A DNA stretch of 64,000 bases from Paenibacillus sp. (GCF_031177825.1 NZ_JAPSKE010000015.1:1-64000); one strand, 5' to 3'; positions 55,171-64,000 are shown, counted from the stretch's first letter. Notes: a model not told the origin generated them from the sequence alone. A program made the numbers and translations.

Positions 55171-56983
55171 CGACTTCCCCCTTCGGCGCCGCCGCGTCCG
55201 AAGCGCGGATCGCCGGCAGCGTTAGAATGACCTTCACGCCTTGGTACGGCATGCTCTCGAGCGTGATGCCGTAAGGCTCGCCGAAATGCAGCCGAATTCG
55301 CCGATGGACGTTGAGCAGCCCGTTGCCGGTCGTACCGCCGACGTCTCGCGCCGAGCGAAGCCGCTCTTGCAGCGCCTCGAGCAGCTCGCTCGAGAGGCCG
55401 ATCCCGTCGTCCTCCAGCGTCAGCCGCAGCACCCCGTCCGCCGCGCCGCCGCCGAGGCGGACGCGACCGACGCCGATGCCCTTGTCGAGACCGTGGTTCA
55501 AGGCGTTCTCGACGATCGGCTGCAGGAGCAGCGGAATCATCCGGCAGTCCAGGGCGGCCGGATCGATGTCGCAGGCGTAGTCGATCCGATCGTCGTAGCG
55601 CAGCTTCTGGATCGCCATATACCCGTTCACGTGCTCGAGCTCGTCGCGCAGCGTGACCATCTCCTTGCGGCTGCTCAGCGAATAACGCAGAAGCCGGCTC
55701 AAGCTGTTGGACATGAGCACGATCTCCCGATTCCCTTCCAGCTCCGCGTACATGCTGATCGAACCGAGCGTATTGTATAGAAAATGCGGATTGATCTTGC
55801 TCTGCAGCGCCGCGATCTGCGCGTCCTTCTCGCGCAGCTCCGTCTCGTACAGCAAGTAACCGAGCTGGCTGAGCTTCGAGACCATCGTATTGAACGCATG
55901 CCCGAGCCGGCCGACCTCGTCGCCGCTCGACACCGGGAAGGCGACCTGCAGGTCGCCCCGCTCCACCTTCCGCATCAGACGGCTCAGCTTGCGCAGCGGC
56001 TTCGTCACGCCGAACGCGAACGCGACGGAGACGACCATCGCGAGACCGACGAACACGACGCCGATCAGCACGATGGAATTGCGCACGATGACGCTGTCCT
56101 CCATTAACTCCCTTACCGGCACCGCGCTGACCGTCGTCCATCCCGTCACCGACGAAGTGACGTGGGAGACGAGCAGGCTGCCGACGTTCGGTACGTCGAG
56201 ATGCCGCACGCCTTCCCCCTCCAAGCGCCCGATCGACGCCGGATCGCCGACGCCGAGCGTCGAACCGATGACGAGGCTCCCGCTCCGGTCCGCGATGTAC
56301 AGCGTCTCGTGCTCGCCGAGCTTCACCTGGGACAAGATGTTGCGGACCGCCGCCGGATCGATGTCGATCACGATGTAGCCGAGCGTCAAGCCGGTATCGA
56401 AGCTGCGCAGCTCTCTTGCGATCGAGAACACTTGGTAGACCGTCCCGCTCGTCGAAACGATCTCGTGCGTCGTAATGAACGTCGGCTGTCCGAACTTCCC
56501 CTTCGCCCGCTTCAGCCACTCGGCGTCGTCGTCCAGCTTATACGATGTGATGTACTGACTCTCCGGCAGCACGACGTACGAGGCGCCGCGTTCCCCGTAC
56601 AGCGACACGCCCATAATGTCGACGCGCCCGTTGATGAACACCTTCGAGACGAAGCCGTTCAGCTGCTCGATCTCGTCGAGCGTGAGCGGTTGGCCCTCCT
56701 TCCGCTCCGACCCGAGAAAGTCAAGAATCTCCTCGTATTGATAAGGCATGAGGGACAGCCGGTTCAGCTCGTTCATGTACGTATCGATGTTGAGCGTCAC
56801 CTGCTTCAGCGTCTGCAGCTGGTAGGCGCCTACGTTACGCTCCATCGTCCGCTCGAAGCCGCCGTACGCGAACCAGGCCATGGCGCCGAGCGGCACGACG
56901 ATGAGGACGCAGTTGACGACGATCAGTTTTTTGGCGAGCTCCTGGTCGGTAAACCGCCGGAGCAGGGTGCGTATCCATGACAT
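55163..56983 (-). CDS. YesM-type sensor histidine kinase (dCache, HAMP, His_kinase)
   Basis: A 606-residue kinase. TM1 (LIVVNCVLIVVPLGAMAWF, about 20-38) and TM2 (about 300-322) flank an extracellular Cache-type sensor. A HAMP domain (KPLRKLSRLMRKVERGDLQ) and the YesM-type phosphorylation region with His in INPHFLYNTL follow. The ATPase domain has PIVENALNHGLDKG and GNGLLNVHRR. I chose the ATG at 56983, 6 nt after GGGAGA, which gives MSWIRTLLRR; longer frames run into the binding-protein gene. It is encoded 14 bp after a solute-binding protein. Confidence 0.92.
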   Translation of the reverse strand: MSWIRTLLRRFTDQELAKKLIVVNCVLIVVPLGAMAWFAYGGFERTMERNVGAYQLQTLKQVTLNIDTYMNELNRLSLMPYQYEEILDFLGSERKEGQPLTLDEIEQLNGFVSKVFINGRVDIMGVSLYGERGASYVVLPESQYITSYKLDDDAEWLKRAKGKFGQPTFITTHEIVSTSGTVYQVFSIARELRSFDTGLTLGYIVIDIDPAAVRNILSQVKLGEHETLYIADRSGSLVIGSTLGVGDPASIGRLEGEGVRHLDVPNVGSLLVSHVTSSVTGWTTVSAVPVRELMEDSVIVRNSIVLIGVVFVGLAMVVSVAFAFGVTKPLRKLSRLMRKVERGDLQVAFPVSSGDEVGRLGHAFNTMVSKLSQLGYLLYETELREKDAQIAALQSKINPHFLYNTLGSISMYAELEGNREIVLMSNSLSRLLRYSLSSRKEMVTLRDELEHVNGYMAIQKLRYDDRIDYACDIDPAALDCRMIPLLLQPIVENALNHGLDKGIGVGRVRLGGGAADGVLRLTLEDDGIGLSSELLEALQERLRSARDVGGTTGNGLLNVHRRIRLHFGEPYGITLESMPYQGVKVILTLPAIRASDAAAPKGEVDA

Positions 56984-56997
56984 GATGTATCTCCCTA

Positions 56998-58305
56998 TCA
57001 TTGCCGCAGCTCGGCGTCGATCGTCTCCTCGGCGCGGCGCAGCGCCTCCGCGGGCGTCTGGCGCTTGTAGATCATCCGCTCGAACTCGCGAATGAGCACC
57101 TCGATCATCGCCCATTGCTTCACGTGTCTCGGCCAATACGCGACGTAATCGGCCGTCGCCGCGTAATCGCTGCGATATTTCATCGCGCCGAGCGCCTCGC
57201 CTTCGACGACCTTCGTCAAGCTCGGCACATGGCCGGCCGCGGCCCACATCTCGCCGTGCTCGACCATCCAGCGGGCGAACGTAAGGATGGCGTCCCGCTT
57301 CCCGTCCTCCATATCGTGGCGCGTCGGGATCGCGAGCGTATGCGTGTCGCCCCACACCGCAGGACGGTCGTACAAGACCGGTACCGGCACGACGCCGAAG
57401 TCGAGCGCGGGCGCATTTTCGAAAGCGCCGGTCCCCCACATCCCCGTAATGAGCACGGCCGCCTTCCCGTCGTAAAACAGCTTGAACGCGTCGTTAATAT
57501 CCGGCGGGATGAGACGCTTCTCATACAGCCCGTTCACGAACTCCAGCGCCTCGAGCGCCTTCGGGTTGTTCAGCGCCGCGGCCGTCGCGTCCGCGTTGTA
57601 GAAGACGCCCCCGCCCTCCATCTGGTTGTACAGGCTCCACCAGAGCCAGACGGAATCGATGCGCGTGCTCGGCTGCGCCATCGGCGCGACGTCCGGCGGA
57701 ACCGCATCCCGGATCCGGGACAGGAACGCCTCGAAGCCTTCCGGTCCGCTCCCGACGACCGGCCTTCCTTCCGCGTCCAGCGCGCCGGCCGCCGCCAGAT
57801 GCGCCTTGTTGTAATACATGACGAGCGCATGCGTGTCGAGCGGCACGGAATACAGTCGGCCGTCGTACGTCGCGGCGTCCGCGATATTCGGATTGAATTC
57901 GCTCGGGTCGAGTCCGGCGCGCTTCGCGGGTTCGGACAGATCCTCGACGTACCCGTTCTGCACGAATTGCGGCAGGCTCGTCGTATGGATGATCGCGACG
58001 TCGGGGGCGTTGCCCGCGAGAATCGCCGTGCGCAGCCGCTGGTAGTAATCGTCCAGCCGGGAATTCGTCTGTTTCACCTGAATGTCGGGATGCTCCGCGT
58101 TGAACCGGTCGACCATCTCGGTCATGAATCGATTATCGCCGCCGCTGAACGGCGTCCAATATTCCAATTGGTGCGCCGGCGCGGGGACGGCGGCCGCCTC
58201 GGGCGAGAGCGGCTCCTCGCCGCCGGCGCAGCCCGTCAGCAGGACGAGCGCCGCGGCGGGCAGCCAGGAAGCGAGCCGTCGATGGATACATCCGGTACGG
58301 TTCAC
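56998..58305 (-). CDS. Extracellular solute-binding lipoprotein, family 1 (second of the locus)
   Basis: A 435-residue sugar-binding lipoprotein: lipobox ALVLLTGCAG (Cys near residue 26), then the family 1 pattern LEYWTPFSGGDNRFMTEMVD, PDVAIIHTTSLPQFV and YSVPLDTHALVMYYNK. It is related to the other binding protein at 61958-63268 (both have WxPFSG and the PLD.H.LVMYYNK element). Its place between GH43 and the kinase, away from the permeases, suggests a sensory partner for the kinase or a second specificity for the same transporter. GTG start at 58305 after GGGGGAG. Confidence 0.88.
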   Translation of the reverse strand: MNRTGCIHRRLASWLPAAALVLLTGCAGGEEPLSPEAAAVPAPAHQLEYWTPFSGGDNRFMTEMVDRFNAEHPDIQVKQTNSRLDDYYQRLRTAILAGNAPDVAIIHTTSLPQFVQNGYVEDLSEPAKRAGLDPSEFNPNIADAATYDGRLYSVPLDTHALVMYYNKAHLAAAGALDAEGRPVVGSGPEGFEAFLSRIRDAVPPDVAPMAQPSTRIDSVWLWWSLYNQMEGGGVFYNADATAAALNNPKALEALEFVNGLYEKRLIPPDINDAFKLFYDGKAAVLITGMWGTGAFENAPALDFGVVPVPVLYDRPAVWGDTHTLAIPTRHDMEDGKRDAILTFARWMVEHGEMWAAAGHVPSLTKVVEGEALGAMKYRSDYAATADYVAYWPRHVKQWAMIEVLIREFERMIYKRQTPAEALRRAEETIDAELRQ

Positions 58306-58317
58306 CGGGCACTCCCC

Positions 58318-60075
58318 CTACTGTCGTGATGTCGTCTCGATCGCGTCGAACGTAAGCGGCCCCGATGCCCCGTCCAGAACGATGTCGTTCGCGCCGGCCG
58401 CAAGCTTCACCCGAGCCTCGACGGGCGCGAAGCGGCTGCGCTCGCCCGGCGCGGCTTCGACCTCGGCGGCGTCGCCGCCGTTCGCGCGGATGCGGAACCG
58501 CGCCGGCGCATCGGAACCGTTGGAGACGTACGCCGTTACGACGTACGTGCCCGATACGGGCACCCGCACGTTCGCGAACCGGATCGCCGCCGCTTCCTCG
58601 CCCGCGGGCAGCTTCGCGACGCCCCAGCCCGTCGCGAACGGGTTCGTCTCGGCCAGCGCGCCGCCCTCCGCCTGCGCGTTCTCCGCTTCGTACCGCGGCA
58701 GCTCGATCGCCGTCACGCGCCAGCCGTCGCCGCCGGCGCGAATCGCGATCGCGTTCGCGCCTTCCTTCAGCGGCACGCGCGCGTACGCGTAGCCCGTCTC
58801 GCCCGCGGCGGTCGGCGGCAGCGTCGCCTCGCCGGCGTCGTCGCCGTTCGCCGACAGCGCCGCGGGAACGGCGGCTCCGCTCTCGTTCGTATAGTGCACG
58901 AGCAGCGCGGCCGTCGTCTCGACGCTCGAAGCGATCCCCTCGAACGTCAGCGCGCCGCCTTCGAGGACGGCATGCTCGGCGCGGAAGACGCCGGCGCCCG
59001 ACGGCGCCGCGATCGCCGTATCGAGCGACGGCGCCGGCTCGAACGAAGGCATCCCGTCCGCAGACCATTCGACCTTCTGCGCGCGCGCCTTCCGGTTATT
59101 CCAGCCGTCGGATATGCCGCTCGTCGCGTGGTACACGATCCAGTCTTCGGTACCGTCCGGCGATGTCGTGAACGAGTTATGACCCGGCCCGTATACGCCG
59201 GCTTCGTCGTTCATCGTCAGCAGCGGCGCTTGCGACTTCTTCCAGTTTTCCGGAACGAGCGGGTCGGCGCCGGCCGCAAGCGTCAGCATGCCGATGCTGT
59301 AGAACGGCGTCCAGCTGCCCGCGCCGGAATAAAACAGGAACGTGCGGCCGTTCTTTTTCAAAATCGCTTGCCCTTCGTTAATGTAAGGCGGTCCGCCCGC
59401 GCGCTCCCAATCGAGCTCGGGCTTCGACAGCAGCACCCGCGGCCCTTGAATCGTCAGCGGATCGCGCATCGGCGCGATGTACGTGTTCTGCGCGATGTTG
59501 ACGTCGCCCTCCCACCCCGACCAGACGAAGTACAGCTTGTCGTTCAGCTCGAGCGCGAGGCCGTCGATCGCCCACTTGTTCGTCTCGTCCGCGATCGGCC
59601 CGCGGAACGTCCACGACCCCATCGGGTCGTCCGTATCCGCTTCGAGCGCGTACATGCGGTGATTGTCGTTGAGGCCGTTGTCGGCGGCGAAGTAGATGTA
59701 CCATTTTCCGCGTAAAAATTGGATTTCCGGGGCCCATAGATTGGCCGAATACATCGTGTCGACCGGCGGATACCAGACGACCTTGCGCTCCGCCCCGCGG
59801 AAGTCGAGCGTGCGCGATTTCATGACCATGACGTCCGCGCCGTTGTGCGTGAACGTCATATAGTAAAACCCGTCTTTATATACGACGCTGGGATCCGGCG
59901 TGTCGATCTCCGCCAGCGTGTTCTTGAACGTACCGCCGTGCCCCGCGTAATCCGCCGCGACCTCCGGCGCCTCCTCGTTCGAGCGCTGCATGATCATCCA
60001 CCCTCCTCCGATCGCCAACGCCGCGACGGCCGCGACGATGACGGTAACCGCTTTCTTACTTCTCCAACGGTCCAT
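58318..60075 (-). CDS. GH43 arabinofuranosidase-like enzyme with C-terminal CBM35/6-like domain
   Basis: A 585-residue exported enzyme. An N-terminal signal/anchor helix (KAVTVIVAAVAALAIGGGW) precedes a five-blade GH43 propeller. The catalytic triad is visible: Asp in EIDTPDPSVVYKD (general base), Asp in WAIDGLALEL (pKa modulator) and Glu in YINEGQAIL (acid). Further family motifs are SANLWAPEIQFL and GVYGPGHNSF. The C-terminal region holds two beta-sandwich pieces, the last starting YEAENAQAEGGA, of the CBM35/CBM6 type. Likely substrate: terminal arabinofuranose on arabinan or arabinoxylan; xylosidase activity cannot be excluded. It lies in a leftward operon with sugar ABC transporter genes. 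Confidence 0.87.
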   Translation of the reverse strand: MDRWRSKKAVTVIVAAVAALAIGGGWMIMQRSNEEAPEVAADYAGHGGTFKNTLAEIDTPDPSVVYKDGFYYMTFTHNGADVMVMKSRTLDFRGAERKVVWYPPVDTMYSANLWAPEIQFLRGKWYIYFAADNGLNDNHRMYALEADTDDPMGSWTFRGPIADETNKWAIDGLALELNDKLYFVWSGWEGDVNIAQNTYIAPMRDPLTIQGPRVLLSKPELDWERAGGPPYINEGQAILKKNGRTFLFYSGAGSWTPFYSIGMLTLAAGADPLVPENWKKSQAPLLTMNDEAGVYGPGHNSFTTSPDGTEDWIVYHATSGISDGWNNRKARAQKVEWSADGMPSFEPAPSLDTAIAAPSGAGVFRAEHAVLEGGALTFEGIASSVETTAALLVHYTNESGAAVPAALSANGDDAGEATLPPTAAGETGYAYARVPLKEGANAIAIRAGGDGWRVTAIELPRYEAENAQAEGGALAETNPFATGWGVAKLPAGEEAAAIRFANVRVPVSGTYVVTAYVSNGSDAPARFRIRANGGDAAEVEAAPGERSRFAPVEARVKLAAGANDIVLDGASGPLTFDAIETTSRQ

Positions 60076-60119
60076 TCCGTTCCTCCCCGCTCGTTGATTA
60101 CCTTACTTGTTGATTGCCC

Positions 60120-60971
60120 TTATTTGATGCCGGACTGCGTAATGGCCCGCACGAACGACCGTTGTCCGAAAATGAACACTAACAACACCGGCAGCGCCGC
60201 GATCGTCGTCATCGCCATCAGCTTGCCATACGCTTGAGTATAACTGCCGTGAGCCATCATGGCGATCCCCGCCGTAATCGTTCGCATCTCCGGCGACGTC
60301 GTGGCGTACAGCGGCCAGACGAAATCGTTGTACACGCCCATGAACGTGAAGATGCCGAGCGTCACCATGATCGGAACGGAGGACGGCAGCAGGACGCTCG
60401 CGTACACCTGCCACTTGTTCGCGCCGTCGATGCGGGCGGCCTCCTCGATTTCTCTCGGGAACGAAACGAAAAATTGGTACAGCAGGAAGACGCCGAACGC
60501 GTACGCGGTGTACGGCAGCACCAACGCGTAATACGTGTTGATGAGGCCGAACTGGTTAAACTCCAAATACATCGGCAGGAACGTGAGCACGCCTGGAATC
60601 ATGAGCGACGCCACGAATATGGATAACAACGACTTCCGCAGCGGAACGTCCGGCAGCCTGGCGAGCGCGAACGCGGCCATCGAGTCGATCCACAGCACGA
60701 GCGCGGTGCCCGCGGCGCCGGCGAACAGCGAATTGAAGATCCACCGGGTGATCGGCACGTTCATGAGCTCCCCCGTCAAGCCGTCGACGAAGTTGTCGAG
60801 CGTCGGCTTCTTGGGAATGAAGTTCATTTGGCCGGCCAACGCCTCGAAGTCGTTTTTGAATCCCGTGGACAGCATCCACGCGAGCGGCAGCAAGAAGACG
60901 ACGGCCGCCGCGGAGGCGATGAGGACGAGGAGGACGGTTCTGATTTTCTTCAGGTTCATGTTCATGTTCAT
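60120..60971 (-). CDS. Carbohydrate ABC transporter permease (MalG/AraQ-like)
   Basis: A 283-residue permease with six membrane helices (first TVLLVLIASAAAVVFLLPLAW). The EAA loop reads EIEEAARIDGANKWQVYASVLLP in part (EEAARIDGA). The C-terminus FGQRSFVRAITQSGIK matches the MalG/AraQ type. The ATG at 60971 follows AAGGAG by 8 nt; it begins with a repeated Met-Asn stretch (MNMNMN). It starts 5 bp after the partner permease. No ATP-binding subunit is in the locus, so a shared MsmX-type ATPase elsewhere is likely. Confidence 0.92.
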   Translation of the reverse strand: MNMNMNLKKIRTVLLVLIASAAAVVFLLPLAWMLSTGFKNDFEALAGQMNFIPKKPTLDNFVDGLTGELMNVPITRWIFNSLFAGAAGTALVLWIDSMAAFALARLPDVPLRKSLLSIFVASLMIPGVLTFLPMYLEFNQFGLINTYYALVLPYTAYAFGVFLLYQFFVSFPREIEEAARIDGANKWQVYASVLLPSSVPIMVTLGIFTFMGVYNDFVWPLYATTSPEMRTITAGIAMMAHGSYTQAYGKLMAMTTIAALPVLLVFIFGQRSFVRAITQSGIK

Positions 60972-60976
60972 GGCGG

Positions 60977-61870
60977 CTACTCCTTCCTTCCGTAGGTCAG
61001 GCGGTATTGAACGACCGACACCGCCATGATGAGCAGCGCCATCAGGACGGCCATGGCGGACGCGGAGCCCAGCTCCTTGCGGATGAACGCCTGGTCGAGA
61101 ATGTTGATGAGCAGCACCTTCGTGCTGTCGCCGGGGCCGCCGCGCGTCAGCAGGAACGGTTGGGCGTAGATGTTGAACGACGCGATCGTCGACGTGATCA
61201 GGACGAAGAGCATGACCGGGCGGATCGACGGAAGCGTAATGGCGACGAATTTGCGCCACGCGTTCGCGCCGTCGATCGAGGCTGCTTCGTAGTGGTCCTC
61301 CGGCACCTCGTTGAGCGCGTTGATGAAGATGACCATATTAAAGCCGATCGTCCACCAGAGCGTCGCCAGCACGAGGGCGATCCACGCCCACGGCCGGCCG
61401 GTCAGCCACGGCGCCGGGTCGAGGCTGAGCTTGGCTAAGAAGCTATTGATGAAGCCGGCGTTCGTATCGAACATCATGAGCCAGATGACGGCCATCACCG
61501 ACGCGGACAGCGCGTACGGCAAGAAGTAGAAGGTGCGGAACAGCCCCCGGATGCGTCGGGGCAGCGCGTTCACGAGCAGCGCCAATGCGAGCCCGAGCGC
61601 GATCAAGAGCGGGACGGAATATAACACGAACTGGAACGTCGCCCACAGGCCGTTGAAGAACAGACTGTTCAGGTACGTTCCGGGGGTAAAGATACTTGCA
61701 TAGTGCTGAAAACCGACGAACGGATGCTCCTTCGAGAGCAGTTCGAATTCATGAAGACTGATATAAATGCCATACAGAATCGGGATAAGCAAAAACAGCG
61801 CGAAGCACGCCAAATACGGCAGCACGAACAACGACGAAGTAAACCGGGATCGCCAGGACGCCCTCAGCAA
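60977..61870 (-). CDS. Carbohydrate ABC transporter permease (MalF/AraP-like)
   Basis: A 297-residue permease with six membrane helices (first LFVLPYLACFALFLLIPILY). The EAA loop has YEAASIDGANAWRKFVAITL, and the C-terminal part has LLTRGGPGDSTKVL, typical of the MalF/UgpA/AraP group. I chose the TTG at 61870, 8 nt after AAAGGAGG; longer frames have no SD. A hairpin terminator between the upstream binding-protein gene and this gene probably lowers its expression. Confidence 0.92.
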   Translation of the reverse strand: MLRASWRSRFTSSLFVLPYLACFALFLLIPILYGIYISLHEFELLSKEHPFVGFQHYASIFTPGTYLNSLFFNGLWATFQFVLYSVPLLIALGLALALLVNALPRRIRGLFRTFYFLPYALSASVMAVIWLMMFDTNAGFINSFLAKLSLDPAPWLTGRPWAWIALVLATLWWTIGFNMVIFINALNEVPEDHYEAASIDGANAWRKFVAITLPSIRPVMLFVLITSTIASFNIYAQPFLLTRGGPGDSTKVLLINILDQAFIRKELGSASAMAVLMALLIMAVSVVQYRLTYGRKE

Positions 61871-61903
61871 AACCGCCGCCTCCTTTATTTGAGTTTGATG
61901 GGG

Positions 61904-61938
61904 AAAAAGACGGGAGATTCGTTCGCTCTCCCGTCTTC
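61904..61938 (-). terminator. Intra-operon terminator/attenuator between binding protein and permeases
   Basis: Minus-strand AAGACGGGAGA pairs with TCTCCCGTCTT, followed by T5. It lies 20 bp after the binding-protein stop. Partial termination here would give more binding protein than permease, a common pattern. Confidence 0.75.
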
Positions 61939-61957
61939 TTCGAATCATGTCGTTCGG

Positions 61958-63268
61958 TTACTTGCCGATCGCCTGCTTGGACTTCGCGACCGCGTCGTCC
62001 ATCGCCTGCTGCGGATCCTTCTCGCCGAGCAGCGCGCTGCTGAGCTCGCCCCAGATCGGCTCGGAGATCGTCGGCCAATTGAGCACGTTCGGCGCGAACT
62101 GCACGTGCGGGAAGCTCTCTGCGATCGCGCTGTTCGGCAGCGCCTTGAACTCCGCGCTTTCGAGCATCGGCTTCGACGCGAGCGCCTGGCCCGACTTCGC
62201 CCACTCGATCGAATTCGACGCCACGTACTTGAGGAAGTCGCCGACCGCATCGATCGTCGCATCGTCCGTCAGGCTCGCCGGGATGACGAAGTTATGCGAG
62301 CCGCCGAAGACGGCTTGCTTCGCCTTGCCGAGCTGCGGCATCGGCGCGAGGCCGTAGTTGATGCCGGCTTCGTCGAACTGCCCCTTCATCCACGGGCCGT
62401 TGAATTGTATCGCGTTCTTGCCCTGAAGGAACAACGTGTTTTCGCCGTCCTGCTGCACGTTGCCCGGGGAGATGCCGCGGTCGACGAGGCTGCGCATCCA
62501 CTTGACCATCTCGACCGCTTCCGGCGAGTTGTACGCGACGTCGCTGCCGTTCCACAGCTCGCCGCCGTTTTGCCAGACGAGCGTCGGGAAGATGAACTGC
62601 TGCGGCCAGAGCGTCGGCAGCACGTACCCGTAGACCCCGGCGTTCGCGTCCGTCAGCTTCGTCACCGCCGCTTCGAACTCTTCCATGTTCGTCGGGGGAG
62701 CGGCGATGCCGGCCTTTTCGAACAGGTCCTTGTTGTAGTACATGACCAGAGGGTGAATGTCGAGCGGGATGCCGTACCATTTGCCGTCGATCGTCGAGTA
62801 TTCGACCGGCGCTTCGACGTAGTCCGCTTTGTCGATGCCCGCGGCGTCGGCCAGCGGCTCCATCGGTGCGAGCTGCCCCTTGCTGACGTAGGTCGGGATT
62901 TGGTCCACGTGCATGATCATCAGATCGGGTCGTTCGCTCTCCGTGCTGAGCGCCACGTCGAGCTGCTTGTAATATTCGCCGTTCGGCTGGATGACGAACT
63001 TGACCTTCACGCCGTCCTGCGACGCGTTGTATTTGTCCACCATCTCCTGCATGAACGGACCGTCCGCGCCCGAGAACGGCGACCAGAACAGCACCTCCGT
63101 CGTGCCGCCGCCCCCGCCGCCTGTACTGCCGCCGGACGTGGACGTGCCGCCTCCGGATTCCCCGCCGCTGCCGCCCGTACCGCCTCCTCCGCCGCCGGAG
63201 CAGGCCGAGACGGCCATTGCTCCGGCGATCAGCAGCGCCGTTAGACCGAACTTTCGTTTGTCGTTCAT
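61958..63268 (-). CDS. Carbohydrate-binding lipoprotein of the ABC transporter, family 1
   Basis: A 436-residue binding protein: lipobox MAVSACSG (Cys near residue 23), a Gly/Ser/Thr-rich linker of about 30 residues, then VLFWSPFSGADGPFMQEMVD, PDLMIMHVDQIPTY, IPLDIHPLVMYYNKDLF and, later, GPWMKGQFDEAGINYG. It delivers a sugar or oligosaccharide, probably arabinose-containing given the GH43 gene downstream, to the two permeases. ATG at 63268 after AAGGGGG. A cre-like palindrome precedes it. Confidence 0.92.
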   Translation of the reverse strand: MNDKRKFGLTALLIAGAMAVSACSGGGGGGTGGSGGESGGGTSTSGGSTGGGGGGTTEVLFWSPFSGADGPFMQEMVDKYNASQDGVKVKFVIQPNGEYYKQLDVALSTESERPDLMIMHVDQIPTYVSKGQLAPMEPLADAAGIDKADYVEAPVEYSTIDGKWYGIPLDIHPLVMYYNKDLFEKAGIAAPPTNMEEFEAAVTKLTDANAGVYGYVLPTLWPQQFIFPTLVWQNGGELWNGSDVAYNSPEAVEMVKWMRSLVDRGISPGNVQQDGENTLFLQGKNAIQFNGPWMKGQFDEAGINYGLAPMPQLGKAKQAVFGGSHNFVIPASLTDDATIDAVGDFLKYVASNSIEWAKSGQALASKPMLESAEFKALPNSAIAESFPHVQFAPNVLNWPTISEPIWGELSSALLGEKDPQQAMDDAVAKSKQAIGK

Positions 63269-63293
63269 TTCCTGTTTCCCCCTTGAATCGAAT

Positions 63294-63310
63294 GCAAAAC
63301 GCTTTCTTGC
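63294..63310. promoter_or_regulatory. cre/LacI-type operator candidate
   Basis: GCAAAACGCTTTCTTGC contains the central AAAACGCTTT shared with catabolite-responsive elements and LacI-family operators. It is 26 bp upstream of the binding-protein start, inside the probable leader. Three positions depart from the full cre consensus. Confidence 0.35.
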
Positions 63311-63387
63311 CTCTCATGTTACCGGGCGGACGAGGGCGGAAGAATGGCGTTTTTTTGGGGGGACCGGACATTTTTTTAGGAAATTCC

Positions 63388-64000
63388 TTACCTGCCGCTG
63401 CGGTCGCCGGGCCGGCCGGGATTGTGCCCCGGCTTCGGACTCGCATTCGGATTTTGAGAAGCTCGCTCCACCTTAAATTTCCAAATCTGCGAAAACGACT
63501 TCGCGCCGTATTCGTCTTCGGCGATCGCGTACCATTCATAAACGCCGGAAGCTAAGCCCTTCCAAAGAACCGACGCCTTCGCGCCGCTCTTCTTGCCGGT
63601 CTCCTCGCCGATTTTCTGATCCGTATATACGTTCACGGCGAAGTAATCGGTCGCGACCCGCTTCGTTTTCGGCTGCAAATCCAAATCGAGCGAAAACTCG
63701 TCTTTATTCGGGTACTGCTCGGGATCGTAAAAATTATAATCGTCGAGATAAGGCGAATACGTCTTGATGTGCAGCTTGTTGTTGTCGATGTCGAACTGCA
63801 TGAGCCGGATGTAGCCTTGCCCGCCTTCCGGACCGCCTTGATAATCCGCTAGCATCTGGTACACGTTGCGGTCCGGCGTGCCGTCCCCGTCGTCGTCGAT
63901 CGCGTCGACGAGCAATTCGGCGTCGTGATAATGCCCGGACAGCACTGCGACCACGTTGCGGTTCGGCACGACGACCTGCTCGTGAATTTTGTCCGCGATC
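63388..64000 (-). CDS. Metallophosphoesterase, C-terminal part (cut by window end)
   Basis: The last 204 or so residues of a larger protein that continues past the right edge. The metal-binding motif SGHYHDAELL (GHxH) is near the start of the visible part, typical of calcineurin-like phosphoesterases. A Ca-loop-like DDDGDGTPDRN follows, then a C-terminal fibronectin/Ig-like segment (GLASGVYEWYAIAEDEYG) and a Pro/Asn/Lys/Gly-rich tail. A secreted or surface enzyme is likely. An internal GTG at 63969 is not a real start because the frame is open to the edge. Confidence 0.82.
   Translation of the reverse strand, partial: IADKIHEQVVVPNRNVVAVLSGHYHDAELLVDAIDDDGDGTPDRNVYQMLADYQGGPEGGQGYIRLMQFDIDNNKLHIKTYSPYLDDYNFYDPEQYPNKDEFSLDLDLQPKTKRVATDYFAVNVYTDQKIGEETGKKSGAKASVLWKGLASGVYEWYAIAEDEYGAKSFSQIWKFKVERASQNPNASPKPGHNPGRPGDRSGR

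Overview
The window looks like the chromosome of a spore-forming, high-GC member of the Bacillota, most like Paenibacillus or Cohnella. Reasons: an alpha/beta small acid-soluble spore protein, YtaF, a SleB-type hydrolase, the order polA-mutM-ytaF-coaE-slt-nrdR, a qoxABCD quinol oxidase, SD-led TTG/GTG starts, and many AraC regulators and YesM-type kinases beside plant-polysaccharide genes. No prophage, CRISPR array or plasmid function was seen.

Layout. 1-1.1 kb: 5' end of a 16S rRNA gene (minus) with two promoters, a possible short RNA and tRNA-Ala(GGC). 1.1-8.4 kb: housekeeping block (nrdR, SASP, lytic transglycosylase, coaE, ytaF, mutM, polA, HAD hydrolase). 8.3-17 kb: a GGDEF-EAL-CBS-GGDEF protein, then pstSCAB-phoU with a Pho-box-like site, and a divergent chemoreceptor. 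17.05-17.4 kb: three tandem 104-bp units, each an imperfect palindrome. 17.4-28.4 kb: GH44 glucanase/xyloglucanase, a two-component system, a WGxxG-tail protein, a DUF6062-like protein, a SleB-like hydrolase, a PrsA-like foldase and a PhyH dioxygenase. 28.5-30.7 kb: AraC regulator and an IS1595-like transposase-derived ORF bracketed by half-copies of the 104-bp unit. 30.7-35.8 kb: GH4 alpha-galactosidase, AraC, long TetR, a small FAD protein and a DUF3231 protein.

35.9-44.4 kb: a coherent sugar locus: GH2 beta-galactosidase, a D-apionate-lactonase-like protein, a Gfo/Idh dehydrogenase and a D-apionate-oxidoisomerase-like protein read leftward; a TIM-barrel protein and a GntR regulator read rightward. 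A perfect GntR-type palindrome lies in the divergent promoter region. I infer D-apiose (plant RG-II) catabolism. 44.6-48.4 kb: BmrCD-type heterodimeric ABC exporter. 48.5-53.1 kb: small membrane protein and qoxABCD. 53.1-63.3 kb: holin-like protein, then an arabinoside uptake locus read leftward: solute-binding protein, two permeases, GH43, a second solute-binding protein, YesM-type kinase and AraC-type response regulator. The left-reading metallophosphoesterase is cut by the window end.

The most unusual feature is the palindromic repeat family and the transposase-like gene it brackets. The gene keeps its zinc ribbon and C-terminal fold but the DDE catalytic positions look replaced. This resembles the REP/RAYT arrangement, built on a different transposase family. 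Promoters, operators and terminators were called by eye and carry matching confidence.
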